A stretch of 64,000 nucleotides of DNA from Geitlerinema sp. PCC 7407 (GTDB taxonomy: Bacteria; Cyanobacteriota; Cyanobacteriia; PCC-7407), in the NCBI RefSeq assembly GCF_000317045.1, contig NC_019703.1:546501-610500 (forward strand), written 5' to 3'. Positions within the stretch are counted from its first letter, which is position 1; each line of letters opens with the position of its first letter. Below are positions 54,075 to 62,682 of this stretch, piece after piece. The translations under genes and the position numbers were made by a program. The notes beneath the pieces are model-generated. The model had not been told where the DNA came from and did not search any database. It saw only the letters and a program-made list of their open reading frames with translations.

Positions 54075-54941
54075 TCACGAAGCCTGGGTGACGCGATCGC
54101 CTGCTGGTGCCAGGTTGGCCTGGGCAGGCCGCTCGTAGCCCCGCAGCATCGCCAAGAACTGCACCTGATCAAAGCTCCTGGGGTCGAGGCGACTGCCGGA
54201 TTGGTCCACGGCCTGATGGGTAGTAATGCGGTTTTCGGGGACGTTGGTCTGGGCTAGCAGCCACGCAAGGGACTGGTACTGCTGGGCGCTGTAGCCGCTG
54301 TGGCGACGGTTGTTGTTCCAGCCGTCTCGGGGCGTCTCCAGGGCGACGTGGTAGGCGAAGTTATTCACCGAAGGGGGCAGCTCGGCCTTGGTTTTCAGCG
54401 TTTCTGGCCCGTTTGGCCCCATAAAGACCGAATTTCCGGCCCCAAAGGCTCGCTTTTCGGGCGGGACCAGGTAAATGACGGTGCCGTCTTGGCGAATCAG
54501 GGTGTGGTAGCTGGCCTGCTCTTCGTCCTTGTAGTGGGGCGTCTGGAAGAAGCGAATGGCGCTCTCGGCGGAGTACACCGTTTCGTGGAGCACGACGATC
54601 ATTGCATGGGTGAGGGGATTGCCCTGGGCGTCGTGGGTAAAGCGATCGCCGTAGTTGGTGGGGTGGGCCGGGGCCGCGACGATGGGCGGCTGATAGGTGC
54701 TCGGGGCGATCGCCTCCACGGGCGGCGCGCTCTGGGCAAACTGCGGGCTCGTCTCGACTTCTTCCCACTGGATCGGGGTGTCGCTGGCCGGGACGCTGTG
54801 CATCAGCTCGTGGGGGTCAGGCACGGAGGCCTGGGAGGACAGGCCGCCGTCGCGCAAGCTGCCCAAAAAGAGGGCCGCCACCAGCGCCACAAGGCCCAGC
54901 AAAATCAAAGAAAACCGTTTCAGCCAAGCGTGAAATTCCAT
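54075..54941 (-). CDS. Membrane-anchored N-acetylmuramoyl-L-alanine amidase
   Basis: A 288-residue amidase_2 (AmpD-like) enzyme that cleaves the amide between muramic acid and the stem peptide. One N-terminal transmembrane helix (about 9-28) anchors the domain on the outer face. The zinc site is suggested by HET in VVLHETVYS (about 114) and His in ITTHQAVD (about 242); a Tyr/His pair in ASYHTLIRQDG (about 145) and a late RLDPRSFD follow. Peptidoglycan turnover or recycling is inferred. No neighbouring cell-wall genes. Confidence 0.88.
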   Translation of the reverse strand: MEFHAWLKRFSLILLGLVALVAALFLGSLRDGGLSSQASVPDPHELMHSVPASDTPIQWEEVETSPQFAQSAPPVEAIAPSTYQPPIVAAPAHPTNYGDRFTHDAQGNPLTHAMIVVLHETVYSAESAIRFFQTPHYKDEEQASYHTLIRQDGTVIYLVPPEKRAFGAGNSVFMGPNGPETLKTKAELPPSVNNFAYHVALETPRDGWNNNRRHSGYSAQQYQSLAWLLAQTNVPENRITTHQAVDQSGSRLDPRSFDQVQFLAMLRGYERPAQANLAPAGDRVTQAS

Positions 54942-55008
54942 CGAGTGCTGCCGTCGTGAGGGAGAGGTCTGGGTTCTTGTTTTTACTAAGTTCCCCTAAT
55001 TGCTTCAT

Positions 55009-55266
55009 CTATACAGCGAAGTAATCAGGGGATGTCGAAGCAATATGCACCTGAAGGGAGCCATCAATTAATTCTTGCTTCCGATGACCTAATGAAATTT
55101 TGAAGTAGTAGAGCTGCTTCAGAACTTCCCACGCTTTAACTTGTGAGTTCAGTCTAAAGCCGACTAAAGAAAATTTGCGATCATTTGTACTATAAAATAA
55201 CATAAGCACTATATCCATAACGCTGGATAAAGCACTGTAGAGGGTAGCTCCCAATGATTGAGTCAT
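55009..55266 (-). CDS. Orphan small ORF (uncertain)
   Basis: An 85-residue ORF in an AT-richer patch, divergent from and overlapping by 13 bp the 99-residue ORF at 55254. Codon choice looks unlike neighbours. There is a hydrophobic segment near residues 10-26 and a charged remainder. No family is recognised; it may be a decayed fragment. Confidence 0.35.
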   Translation of the reverse strand: MTQSLGATLYSALSSVMDIVLMLFYSTNDRKFSLVGFRLNSQVKAWEVLKQLYYFKISLGHRKQELIDGSLQVHIASTSPDYFAV

Positions 55267-55553
55267 TTTGGGCTTTTACAGATATTGCTCTTCCTCCAGA
55301 CAGGGTAACTCTAAGAGTTTCTTCTGGGAAAACAGTAGTCACAGTCACATCACAACGCTTTGGCGTCAAAACACTTGAAATTGACGACGAACTACCTCTT
55401 TGTTCAGCAACTGTTGAGAGGGTTTATCCAAAGGCTTTAGGTTTTCAAGATGACGCCTCAGTCTCAGTCTCGGTCACTCCAGTAATCCCATACAGAGAAG
55501 ATGATGATGACGATAATGAGGATAGGGATGAAGGTGATTACTGGAGAAGATAA
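55254..55553 (+). CDS. Orphan small ORF with acidic tail (uncertain)
   Basis: A 99-residue ORF whose first 75 residues read as beta-rich (RVTLRVSSGKTVVTVTSQRF) and whose last ~22 are almost all Asp/Glu (DDDDDNEDRDEGD), ending YWRR. It overlaps the minus ORF at 55009 at the 5' ends, so both are unlikely to be fully translated. The AT-richer base use sets the patch apart from the flanks. Function unknown. Confidence 0.4.
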   Translation: MIESFWAFTDIALPPDRVTLRVSSGKTVVTVTSQRFGVKTLEIDDELPLCSATVERVYPKALGFQDDASVSVSVTPVIPYREDDDDDNEDRDEGDYWRR

Positions 55554-55704
55554 AGATTAAGAGTAATCGATGCAGTTTTTGTTTCAGGTTGAGAGAAGGC
55601 TTTGTCTGCGATGCATCAAGCCCAAAAGTGACTAATGGAATTCCTTAAGAAATTTACTGGGCGATCAATCTTCTAAAAAGTTTGGCTTAGAACAAAATTT
55701 GTAA

Positions 55705-55737
55705 GCGATCGCCCGACAGATTCTGTCGGGCGATCGC
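55705..55737 (-). terminator. HIP1-armed terminator of the vWA operon
   Basis: Perfect 15-bp arms (55705-55719 and 55723-55737), each carrying HIP1, enclose a 3-nt loop just past the vWA stop. On the minus strand TTACAAATTTTG follows, a modest T-rich tail. Confidence 0.7.
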
Positions 55738-55755
55738 CTCTTTGACTTGGCGAGG

Positions 55756-56541
55756 CTAGGGCGAGCCAAAGCCGCCCAGGGAATTAAAGGAATTGCCGCT
55801 CTGGCTGGCCCGCACCGCTGACTGCGAGAAAAGCTGAAACGCCTGGTGGATTTCTTTGCGGCTGTTACCCGGCGTCAAGATCCACTCATCCCGGATGCCC
55901 ATGTCTCGGAACACCTGCCGAAAATCCGTGCTGCCGTCGTCGATGCCCATGGCCGCCACAATGTGAGTCTCGGCCCGCAGCATGTCCGTCACCAGCGATC
56001 GCACCGTGTCGGCGCTGGCCCGATGGGAGTGCTCGTCGCCCCCATCGGAAATAATCAGCGTGACGGTCCGCACCGGCACCCCGTTATCGGCAAACTCCTG
56101 CGCTTTGGCCAGCACCGTGCCGAGCAGCACCACGGTTTGGTCATAGAGGGGCGTTCCCAGGTTGGGGTTGTAGTTGCTGCTGTCCATACGAGTGGCCTGG
56201 GCGACGGGGCAGTAGGGAAACAGCACCTGCCCATTCAAGTAGCGGGTGTGGACGAGCAGGTTTTGCTGCTGCTGGGAGTGGCTGAGAGCGTCGAGGACGG
56301 TGTTGTGGCCAGCGCTCACCGTGGCGGTGTTGCCCGAAAAGCGGATGGAGCCGGAGTCATCGGGCATCAGGGTGACCAGGACGACTTCGCTGGCGGTCAC
56401 GTCGTCAATGGCGATCCCCAGGCCCGCCTGGATCTGGGTGCCGATGTCCGCCACATTCAGCGCCTGAAAGGAGGCACTGGACAACAGGCCCTCGGCTTGG
56501 GCGCTCTGGAATAGCTCGTTCAGGTTGGTGCCTTGGCTCAT
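55756..56541 (-). CDS. vWA-domain protein (TerY/YegL-like)
   Basis: A 261-residue von Willebrand A domain protein. The metal-ion-dependent adhesion site is intact: DDSGS (DxSxS) near residue 60, Thr in LGTPLYDQ near 128, and Asp in ISDGGDEHS near 162. The C-terminal tail is Ser/Phe-rich and ends GGFGSP. It has no signal or membrane segment. Last gene of the minus-strand operon that also encodes kinase and PP2C phosphatase, so it fits the vWA member of a TerY-P triad, where it is thought to bind the kinase or its target in a metal-dependent way. ATG 56541 is chosen. Confidence 0.85.
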   Translation of the reverse strand: MSQGTNLNELFQSAQAEGLLSSASFQALNVADIGTQIQAGLGIAIDDVTASEVVLVTLMPDDSGSIRFSGNTATVSAGHNTVLDALSHSQQQQNLLVHTRYLNGQVLFPYCPVAQATRMDSSNYNPNLGTPLYDQTVVLLGTVLAKAQEFADNGVPVRTVTLIISDGGDEHSHRASADTVRSLVTDMLRAETHIVAAMGIDDGSTDFRQVFRDMGIRDEWILTPGNSRKEIHQAFQLFSQSAVRASQSGNSFNSLGGFGSP

Positions 56542-56673
56542 GATGGAACTCCTAAAAAGGCGCAAAAAGGCTTAGACAATCTCAGAAAAGATTGAGAGAA
56601 CTTGAGAAAGCTCAGGAAAGGTCGAAAAAGCTTGAGAGGGCGATCGCGGGAATCGGCGAACCACAAGCCTGCG

Positions 56674-57720
56674 TCACAGCGAAAGATCGGGCCAGTGGGC
56701 GATCGCCTCGGTCGATCGCACCAGGTGCATCCCCGCATCCGCGAAGCGCTGGAACGCTGCATCGGCCTGATCGGTGAAGTCCACTACCCCCGGCACCACC
56801 ACCGCCGAGGTGCAGTCCTCCAGCAGATACACCTTCTTTGCTAGGGCCGGGTCCTGGGCCTGGATTTCGCTCAGCAAGTCCGCAATGGTCCAGGCGACGC
56901 AGTGGCTCTTGGCCTGACCGGCGATGATCACCGCGTCAAACTCCAGCAGCTTTTGGATAAAGCGGGTGTTTTTCTGGGCGATCGGTCGACCGTCTGGGCC
57001 GTCGAGCACCTCGGGCCGCAGCACCGAGTAGTTTTCGGTCAGCGGGTTGCCGCCCTTGATCTCGAAGTTGGTTTGGCTGTGGCGCGCGATGTTGTGGAAA
57101 AAGCAGGCCTCCTCCACCGCCGAGACCAGGGCGTGGCCAATGCCCCCCAGCATGGAGTGGTAGGGCCAAATGGTCAGGGGATACTTGCCGTCCTGGCTGA
57201 GGGTCTGGACGTAGTGCAGGGCGTAGCTTTGTAGCAGCAGGTAGTTGCCTTTGGCGAGGCTGTGGGCGATCGCCGGGTTGACCTTCCAGTGGCCCTGCTG
57301 CACCTGTGCCAGCGAGATGGTCGTCATGGGCGGCGGATTGTCCCCCGCGTCGTTCACCCAAAACTGGCTGTGAAAAATCTGCATCACCGTGTGGGTGTCC
57401 ATGGTGGGTGCGATTTCGGTGATCAGGCCCAAATTGCGGTAGATAAACTCGCACAGGCGCACATTGTCCTGGACGGCTCCCTGGCCCGATCGCCCGCCCA
57501 CAAACAGCTCGAAGTCCGGAATGCAGAAGGTATTTTGCACATCGATGGCCATCAGGCACAGGCGGGTTTTGTCCTTGGCGGCGGGGGCGATCGCGTGCTG
57601 CTTGGCCCAGGCCCTGGCCTGCTCGGCCCGCGCTTGGTAGGGTACGCGCCACACCTGGCCGACCCGGCCCGCCTCGAAGTGGGGCGGCAGGGGTAAGGAA
57701 TGAGAAACGCTTTGGGTCAT
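56674..57720 (-). CDS. Isochorismatase-like cysteine hydrolase
   Basis: A 348-residue member of the isochorismatase/nicotinamidase superfamily. The catalytic Asp is in MAIDVQNTFC near residue 58 and the nucleophilic Cys in GQAKSHCVAWT near 275. It is much longer than the usual ~200 residues because of an insert in the middle (roughly 90-240) and an N-terminal extension. The family includes nicotinamidases, and the operon also encodes an ADP-ribosylglycohydrolase and faces an NrtR gene, so nicotinamide or a related amide is an attractive guess; the substrate is not proven. It lies 55 bp after the kinase gene. Confidence 0.85.
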   Translation of the reverse strand: MTQSVSHSLPLPPHFEAGRVGQVWRVPYQARAEQARAWAKQHAIAPAAKDKTRLCLMAIDVQNTFCIPDFELFVGGRSGQGAVQDNVRLCEFIYRNLGLITEIAPTMDTHTVMQIFHSQFWVNDAGDNPPPMTTISLAQVQQGHWKVNPAIAHSLAKGNYLLLQSYALHYVQTLSQDGKYPLTIWPYHSMLGGIGHALVSAVEEACFFHNIARHSQTNFEIKGGNPLTENYSVLRPEVLDGPDGRPIAQKNTRFIQKLLEFDAVIIAGQAKSHCVAWTIADLLSEIQAQDPALAKKVYLLEDCTSAVVVPGVVDFTDQADAAFQRFADAGMHLVRSTEAIAHWPDLSL

Positions 57721-57775
57721 GGGGAGATCCTCAAAAATGGCAAAGGGTGAATAGGGGAGAGCGTCGCGCCGGGGC

Positions 57776-59653
57776 CTAGCCCAGGGTGAGGCGACGAATC
57801 CGGTGAGCGGACACGCTGTAGAGGCCCTGGGGTGCGGGCAGCAGGTGACAACTGGCGTTCACGAAGGGCTCCGTCTCGGTGAAGGTGTGGGTGTGCACGA
57901 GCTGGCCTGCCTGGAGGTCGATGCGCACAATCCCGTCGTCAGTGGCGGCCAGCAGGAACGCGCCGACAGCGCAGGCGGGGCAGGCATTTGGGAGCGATCG
58001 CTCGAGGCCGAGCCGCGCCAGCCAGTGATCGTCCCCTGCGATGGCCGTGGCGGTGGCCTCGACGGTGCCATCTGCCCGGATCACGCAGCAGCGATGGACT
58101 CGCTGACCCTGGTCCTGACTCGTCAGAAAGAGCCAGGCCCGCTGCTCACTGAAGGTGCAGGTGGCGTCGATCAGCTGGCCGCCCATCGGCGGGAGCGCCA
58201 CGCGATCGTTGATCCCAGGGCGCTGGGCATCGAAGACAAAGGCCACGCTCAGGTGTCCCGCCCGATAAAAGCCCATCCCAAAGCGATCGCCCACCCAGAA
58301 CTGGGTCTGGCCCGCCAGCACGTCGCCGAGGTACACCGGCCCGAGGTCTCCGTCTCGCCACAGCTGGCCCTGGTGAGCCCAGTAGCGATGCTGGGCATTG
58401 CCGTCGGCGGCCTCCACCGTCAGACGATCGGGGGAGTGTCCGGGCCGCAGCTTCAGCCACTGGCCCGCCCGCGCCACCAGCGTGGCGTCCCCCTGGACCC
58501 CAAAGCGAGTCTGGGGATCGAGCGCCCCCCGAAACGCCACGCTGCCGTCCTCTCGCCGAAACTCTCCCTGCTCGTGGACCAGCCAGCGCAGCCGCCCCTG
58601 CTGCACGGCGGCGCACAGGATCACGCCTCCACTTTCAAATACGTCGCTCACGCTGACGCTGCGGGCGGTCTGAGCCGCTGGGGTGGGCAGTGCCGGGGCG
58701 GTCTGGGCCGGGGTGCAGCGAGGACAGCAGGAGCGAGCGTGCTCGGTGCCGCACCGGGTGCAGGTGGTCCAGCGCAGCCCGTCGAGGAGCGATCGCGGAA
58801 AGACCTCCCGGCGATCGCCTGCAAACACCGCCTGGAAGTAGTGCAGCAGGTCGTCGGATAGCACACCGTAGGGCAGGGCGGGCTTGGGATAGCGGACCTC
58901 GGGGTGAAAGACGGTGATCCGGTGCAGAGGCCGCGCGCTAGGCGGAATTTTGGGGCTCGAAGCCCTGGGTTTGTAGACGCCGCCGTAGGGATCCACAAAC
59001 AGCAGACTCTGCATCAGCATCACCGCAAAGGCGTACCAGTCCGAGAAGGGCGTGTAGGGCTTGGCTAGCTGAAATCGACCGGCCTGGGGATCGCCCAGCT
59101 GCGGGTCCAGAAACCGGGCCGTAAACACCTGACAGGGAAAGCTGCCGTACTGGAAAGAATCCGCGTCGATCAGGTAGGCGGCGCTGCCCTGGACCAGCAC
59201 GTTCAGGTCATTGAAATCGCCGATCACGACCCCTGCTTGGTGGAGCTGGGTCACGGTCCCGTGGAGATCCCGAAAGACCTCGATGACCTCCGCCGTGGGC
59301 ACCGCCTGCCGAAAGCTGCGATCGCCGTATTTGAGCAGCACCGTCGCCGGGTCCAGGCGAGGCATGGTGTAGCCGACGATGGTGCCCTGGCCGTCAGTGG
59401 CGATCGCCTCGGGAGCCACCACGCGGGCCGGCAGATTTTTGGGGAAGGCGGGCAGCTTTTGCTGGTGCAGGTGCAGGCGATCGCGGGCGGCCTGCTGGGC
59501 GTGGGGCTGGCGGGCGTAGTCTGGATGCTGGGGGTCTTTGAATCGCTTCAGGACCCGGTTTGGCCCCAGGGCAAAGATGTCGGCTTCCCCACCTTTGGCG
59601 ATCGCATCCGTTGCCTTGAGGGTGTGGCGGCGGCCCTGGACATAGACCTTCAT
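57776..59653 (-). CDS. YegI-type protein kinase with zinc ribbon and C-terminal repeat region
   Basis: A 625-residue protein. The kinase domain spans about 1-290: glycine-loop IAKGGEADIF near 20, Lys in VLKRFK near 36, catalytic loop GDFNDLNVLV near 145 and metal Asp in LIDADSFQYG near 163. The GDxNxxN and DADSF signatures match the YegI/TerY-P kinase class, unlike standard Hanks kinases. A four-Cys zinc ribbon (CTRCG, then CCPRC) lies near 300-318. The C-terminal half is beta-rich and may be a propeller-like domain. The ATG overlaps the TGA of the ADP-ribosylglycohydrolase gene. No membrane segment. Confidence 0.88.
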   Translation of the reverse strand: MKVYVQGRRHTLKATDAIAKGGEADIFALGPNRVLKRFKDPQHPDYARQPHAQQAARDRLHLHQQKLPAFPKNLPARVVAPEAIATDGQGTIVGYTMPRLDPATVLLKYGDRSFRQAVPTAEVIEVFRDLHGTVTQLHQAGVVIGDFNDLNVLVQGSAAYLIDADSFQYGSFPCQVFTARFLDPQLGDPQAGRFQLAKPYTPFSDWYAFAVMLMQSLLFVDPYGGVYKPRASSPKIPPSARPLHRITVFHPEVRYPKPALPYGVLSDDLLHYFQAVFAGDRREVFPRSLLDGLRWTTCTRCGTEHARSCCPRCTPAQTAPALPTPAAQTARSVSVSDVFESGGVILCAAVQQGRLRWLVHEQGEFRREDGSVAFRGALDPQTRFGVQGDATLVARAGQWLKLRPGHSPDRLTVEAADGNAQHRYWAHQGQLWRDGDLGPVYLGDVLAGQTQFWVGDRFGMGFYRAGHLSVAFVFDAQRPGINDRVALPPMGGQLIDATCTFSEQRAWLFLTSQDQGQRVHRCCVIRADGTVEATATAIAGDDHWLARLGLERSLPNACPACAVGAFLLAATDDGIVRIDLQAGQLVHTHTFTETEPFVNASCHLLPAPQGLYSVSAHRIRRLTLG

Positions 59654-60429
59654 CGGGCTTGGCCTCCGTAGCGCGCTCCAAAAGCCTCGGTCACGCTGCG
59701 CAGGGGCGCATCCAGCCGCGCCAGCACTTCCTGGGCGATCGCCTCTGGCACCCCGCCATAGAACGCCTCGGCAATGCCTCCGGCGATGCAGGCGATCGTG
59801 TCGCTGTCGCCGCCCAGAGAAATGGCGTTGCGGATCGCGTCCTCGAAGTCCGTCGATTCTAGAAACGCCCGAATCGCCTGGGGCACCGAGCCCTGGCAGG
59901 ACACATCAAAGCGGTAGTGGGGACGCAGGTCGTCGAGGGACTGGCTCAGGTCATAGCCAAAGGTGGTCTCGAGGTAGTCCTGAATCGCGGTTTTGGATTC
60001 ACTCCGCCGCGCCAAAAAGATCGCGGCGGCCGTGGCCTGCGCCCCCTTGATCCCCTCAGGGTGGTTGTGGGTGACGGCGGCGCTTTGCTCTGCCAGAGCC
60101 AGCACGGTCTCCAGGTCCTCCCCCGCCAAGGCGACGGGGCTGACGCGCATAGCGGAGCCGTTGCCCCAGCTCTGGTAAGGCTCGGAGCGGTTGAGGCCAG
60201 CCCACAGCGTAAAGCTTTTGCCGAAGCCCGCCAGGGGATAGCGCCGAAAGTAGCGCTTGTAGGTGTCGGCGTAGTCAGCGCCCTGGAGCAAGGCTTCGGC
60301 CGTGGCCACGGTGAGCACCGTGTCATCGGTGAACCGGCTGCCCTGCCGAAACAGCGGAAAGTCTTTGCGCTTGCAGTTTTGCCGCTCGTACACCGAGCCA
60401 ATCACGTCACCGGCGATCGCGCCTAACAT
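59650..60429 (-). CDS. ADP-ribosylglycohydrolase (DraG/ARH family)
   Basis: A 259-residue ARH-type hydrolase that removes ADP-ribose from proteins or other acceptors. Metal-binding residues are visible in FTDDTVLT (about 34) and GGDSDTIACIAGGIAEA (about 208), and GAIAGDVIGS opens the domain. There is no DraT in the window, so it need not act on nitrogenase. It overlaps the kinase gene by 4 bp (ATGA) and lies between the kinase and the zinc-ribbon protein, making it part of the same regulatory operon. Acceptor (Arg, Ser or nucleic acid) is unknown. Confidence 0.92.
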   Translation of the reverse strand: MLGAIAGDVIGSVYERQNCKRKDFPLFRQGSRFTDDTVLTVATAEALLQGADYADTYKRYFRRYPLAGFGKSFTLWAGLNRSEPYQSWGNGSAMRVSPVALAGEDLETVLALAEQSAAVTHNHPEGIKGAQATAAAIFLARRSESKTAIQDYLETTFGYDLSQSLDDLRPHYRFDVSCQGSVPQAIRAFLESTDFEDAIRNAISLGGDSDTIACIAGGIAEAFYGGVPEAIAQEVLARLDAPLRSVTEAFGARYGGQAR

Positions 60430-60438
60430 GGCAGTCTC

Positions 60439-60717
60439 CTAGGGCACCAAGGGAGCAGAAATCGGAGCAGGTTCGGGAGAAAACGCCTCGGGGCCGGTCA
60501 GCGCCATCAAGAGCAGCAGGCCAAGGGCGATCGCTGCCAAGAGCGTCGCGGGATCTAGGCGGGAGCTCTTCTCCGGGCGGGTTTCCGGGGTCACGGCGTG
60601 GCCGCAGTGGGAGCAGTAGCGGCTTTCGGCGTCGAGCCCGTGGCCGCAGTGATCACAAAACATCTCGGGCTCCACCACCACGGCATAGTGGACCTGCGAA
60701 TTGGATAAGCGGGGCAT
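60439..60717 (-). CDS. Zinc-ribbon single-pass membrane protein
   Basis: A 92-residue protein with a CDHCGHGLDAESRYCSHCG zinc ribbon at about 21-39 and one transmembrane helix (about 58-76, LLAAIALGLLLLMALTG), then a short Pro-rich tail. ATG 60717 has GGAGGAGG 5 nt upstream. An alternative ATG at 60735 overlaps the TGA of the PP2C gene as ATGA. It may tether or sense for the kinase-phosphatase pair at the membrane; inferred from the operon. Confidence 0.8.
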   Translation of the reverse strand: MPRLSNSQVHYAVVVEPEMFCDHCGHGLDAESRYCSHCGHAVTPETRPEKSSRLDPATLLAAIALGLLLLMALTGPEAFSPEPAPISAPLVP

Positions 60718-60731
60718 GGTTGCCTCCTCCC

Positions 60732-61556
60732 TCATGTCGAGGGCGATCGTTTGCGGAGAACTATCAAAGTGGTGTCATCTCGCAGCAGGCCGCCGAATTT
60801 GGTGAGCTGCTGCGCCTGCCAGTTCGCGATCGTGCGCTGGTGGTTGAGCCGGGTGAGCTGCCGCCGCACCGCATCGGGATTGCGAAAGTAGCGATCGTCT
60901 TGCCAAAACTGGCTCAGGGGACCGAGGGGTGTGCTGGGGTCCGGTCCGGGCTGGTCTGCTGCTCGGCAAAAGTCCTCTAGGCCGTCTGTGCCAATCAAAA
61001 TTGACTGCACGTCCTGGGTGGCCAGGGAATGGTGAATTTGCAGATCGAGAATGGGCGATCGCGCGGTGTCTGGCACCAAGAGGCCATAGGCCAGATAGGG
61101 CGGCGCATTGTTGGGAAAGGGGCCTAGGTGTTGCAGGTGGCCATTCACGGCGATCGCCCCGTCCCCCAGCCCAAAAACCTGGGTCTCCGTCGGCGTGACC
61201 ACCGCGCCCACCACGGTGAACAGCAGATAGTCCTGGACCACCTGGGGGCGATCGCCGCCAAAGCGCTCCACCAAGGCCCGCAGCTGAGCGAGTACGCTTC
61301 GCTGCACCCCCCACCAAAACGGTTCTGACAGGTCTTGACCTGCATCGAGGCGCTGGGCGATCGCCTCGGCGATCCAGCGCGCTCCGAGCTTGGCCCCCAC
61401 TTCGCTGTGGGCGCTGCTGCCGCACCCGTCACACACCACCGCCACGGTGACCATCGGCTGGCGCAGGCTGTAGAAGGCGTCTTGGTTGTTCTTGCCGGTT
61501 CGCAGATGCTCCGTACCGATCACCGAGCCCGCCGCCATCTCAAACTGGTCTTCCAT
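60732..61556 (-). CDS. PP2C-type protein phosphatase
   Basis: A 274-residue metal-dependent phosphatase. The PP2C metal-binding Asp motifs are NQDAF (about 26), CDGCGSS (about 44), GTDGLEDF (about 190) and RDDTTLI (about 258). It matches the PphC type found in TerY-P triads. It is the first gene of the minus-strand operon; ATG 61556 (MEDQFEM) is favoured over the upstream ATG 61595, as the leader between them carries the palindromic region. It probably reverses phosphorylation by the operon's kinase. Confidence 0.88.
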   Translation of the reverse strand: MEDQFEMAAGSVIGTEHLRTGKNNQDAFYSLRQPMVTVAVVCDGCGSSAHSEVGAKLGARWIAEAIAQRLDAGQDLSEPFWWGVQRSVLAQLRALVERFGGDRPQVVQDYLLFTVVGAVVTPTETQVFGLGDGAIAVNGHLQHLGPFPNNAPPYLAYGLLVPDTARSPILDLQIHHSLATQDVQSILIGTDGLEDFCRAADQPGPDPSTPLGPLSQFWQDDRYFRNPDAVRRQLTRLNHQRTIANWQAQQLTKFGGLLRDDTTLIVLRKRSPST

Positions 61557-61565
61557 GGCCGTATT

Positions 61566-61605
61566 GTGTATCTTGTACACCAAGCATAGTGTCAAAAATA
61601 CAATA
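61566..61605. promoter_or_regulatory. Two palindromic candidate operators in the divergent region
   Basis: GTGTA-N5-TACAC at 61566-61580 and TAGTGT-N7-ACAATA at 61587-61605 lie just before the PP2C start, between it and the divergent Nudix/winged-helix gene. The second has the TANTGT-N7-ACANTA shape. Adjacent palindromes beside a regulator gene are the expected layout for its operators. Binding by NrtR is inferred. Confidence 0.55.
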
Positions 61606-61760
61606 TGTCAATCTTGCCCAAAGATTCCTCACCCTACCGGCAGCACTCCCTCTGTTCTGAGCCATCCAGCGGTATCATCAACCCCGGGTCTGGGGGAGTT
61701 TTGACTTCCCCGCCGCCCCCTTGCGAGGCGCAGCCCTTACCCAGCGCTTTTTTGGTCGCC

Positions 61761-62453
61761 ATGCCCTACACCTACGAGTACCCCCGCCCCGCCCTGACTG
61801 TGGACTGCGTGATCTTTGGCCTCGATGACCAGACCACCCTCAAGGTCATGCTGATTCGCCGCAGCTTGCCCCCGTTTCAGGGACAGTGGGCGCTGCCGGG
61901 TGGATTTGTGCATCTTCAGGAGTCCCTAGATGAGGCGGCCCAGCGAGAGCTGCAAGAGGAAACTGGGATGACCGATGTGTTTCTGGAGCAGCTCTACACC
62001 TTTGGGGCGCCGGGGCGGGACCCGCGCGATCGCGTTGTGTCGGTGGCCTACTACGCCCTGGTCAACCTGGCCGAGCATCCCGTGCAGGCCGCAACCGATG
62101 CCAGCGATGCCGCCTGGTTCCCCATGGATGCTCTGCCGCCCCTGGCCTTCGACCATGCCGAGATCGTCCAGCGGGCGATCGCCCGCCTCAAAGGCAAGGT
62201 GCGCTACGAGCCCATCGGCTTCGAGCTATTGCCCCAAAAGTTCACCCTCTCCCAGCTCCAGAAGCTCTACGAAACCATCCTGGGCCAGCTTTTGGACAAA
62301 CGAAATTTCCGCAAAAAGATTCTTAAAATGGGTCTCCTCACCGAGCTAGATGAGACCCAGGCCAATGTGCCCCACCGGGCAGCGCGGCTCTACCAGTTTG
62401 ATGAGCAGGCCTATCTAGCGCTCCGGGAGCGGGGCTTTAATTTCGAGATTTGA
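61761..62453 (+). CDS. nrtR: Nudix-domain transcriptional regulator (NrtR family)
   Basis: A 230-residue protein. Residues 1-140 are a Nudix fold with the box [20 protein letters not shown] and the EETG tail near 45-65. Residues 150-230 match the NrtR winged helix ([34 protein letters not shown]). NrtR proteins repress NAD synthesis and salvage genes and are released by ADP-ribose bound in the Nudix domain. ATG 61761 begins the conserved part. It is divergent from the kinase/ADP-ribosylglycohydrolase operon, so that operon is a likely target. Gene end overlaps the next minus gene by 17 bp. Confidence 0.88.
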   Translation: MPYTYEYPRPALTVDCVIFGLDDQTTLKVMLIRRSLPPFQGQWALPGGFVHLQESLDEAAQRELQEETGMTDVFLEQLYTFGAPGRDPRDRVVSVAYYALVNLAEHPVQAATDASDAAWFPMDALPPLAFDHAEIVQRAIARLKGKVRYEPIGFELLPQKFTLSQLQKLYETILGQLLDKRNFRKKILKMGLLTELDETQANVPHRAARLYQFDEQAYLALRERGFNFEI

Positions 62454-62679
62454 TGGTTTCTGAGGCAGCGCGATCGCCCCACCAATACAGGCGATCGAGG
62501 AACAGCAGCAGCACGAAAATCAGCAGTTGCAGGCTCCAGGGCGAAAAGGCGAGGCCCAAGAAAAAGGACATCACCGCGATCGCTCCTGCCAAGGTTGTGT
62601 CAATGTCGTCGGTGGCAATTTGACACAGCCAAGCACTGATCAAGGCCATCAGAAACAACCAAGCAAAAGTTGGGGGCAT
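62437..62679 (-). CDS. Small membrane protein, hypothetical
   Basis: An 80-residue protein with two to three hydrophobic segments ([51 protein letters not shown]) and a short charged tail. GGGAGGGG immediately upstream of the ATG pair 62682/62679 fixes the start; the longer ORF to 62880 reads as noise. Its end overlaps the nrtR end by 17 bp. Function unknown. Confidence 0.65.
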   Translation of the reverse strand: MPPTFAWLFLMALISAWLCQIATDDIDTTLAGAIAVMSFFLGLAFSPWSLQLLIFVLLLFLDRLYWWGDRAASETIKSRN

Positions 62680-62682
62680 CAT

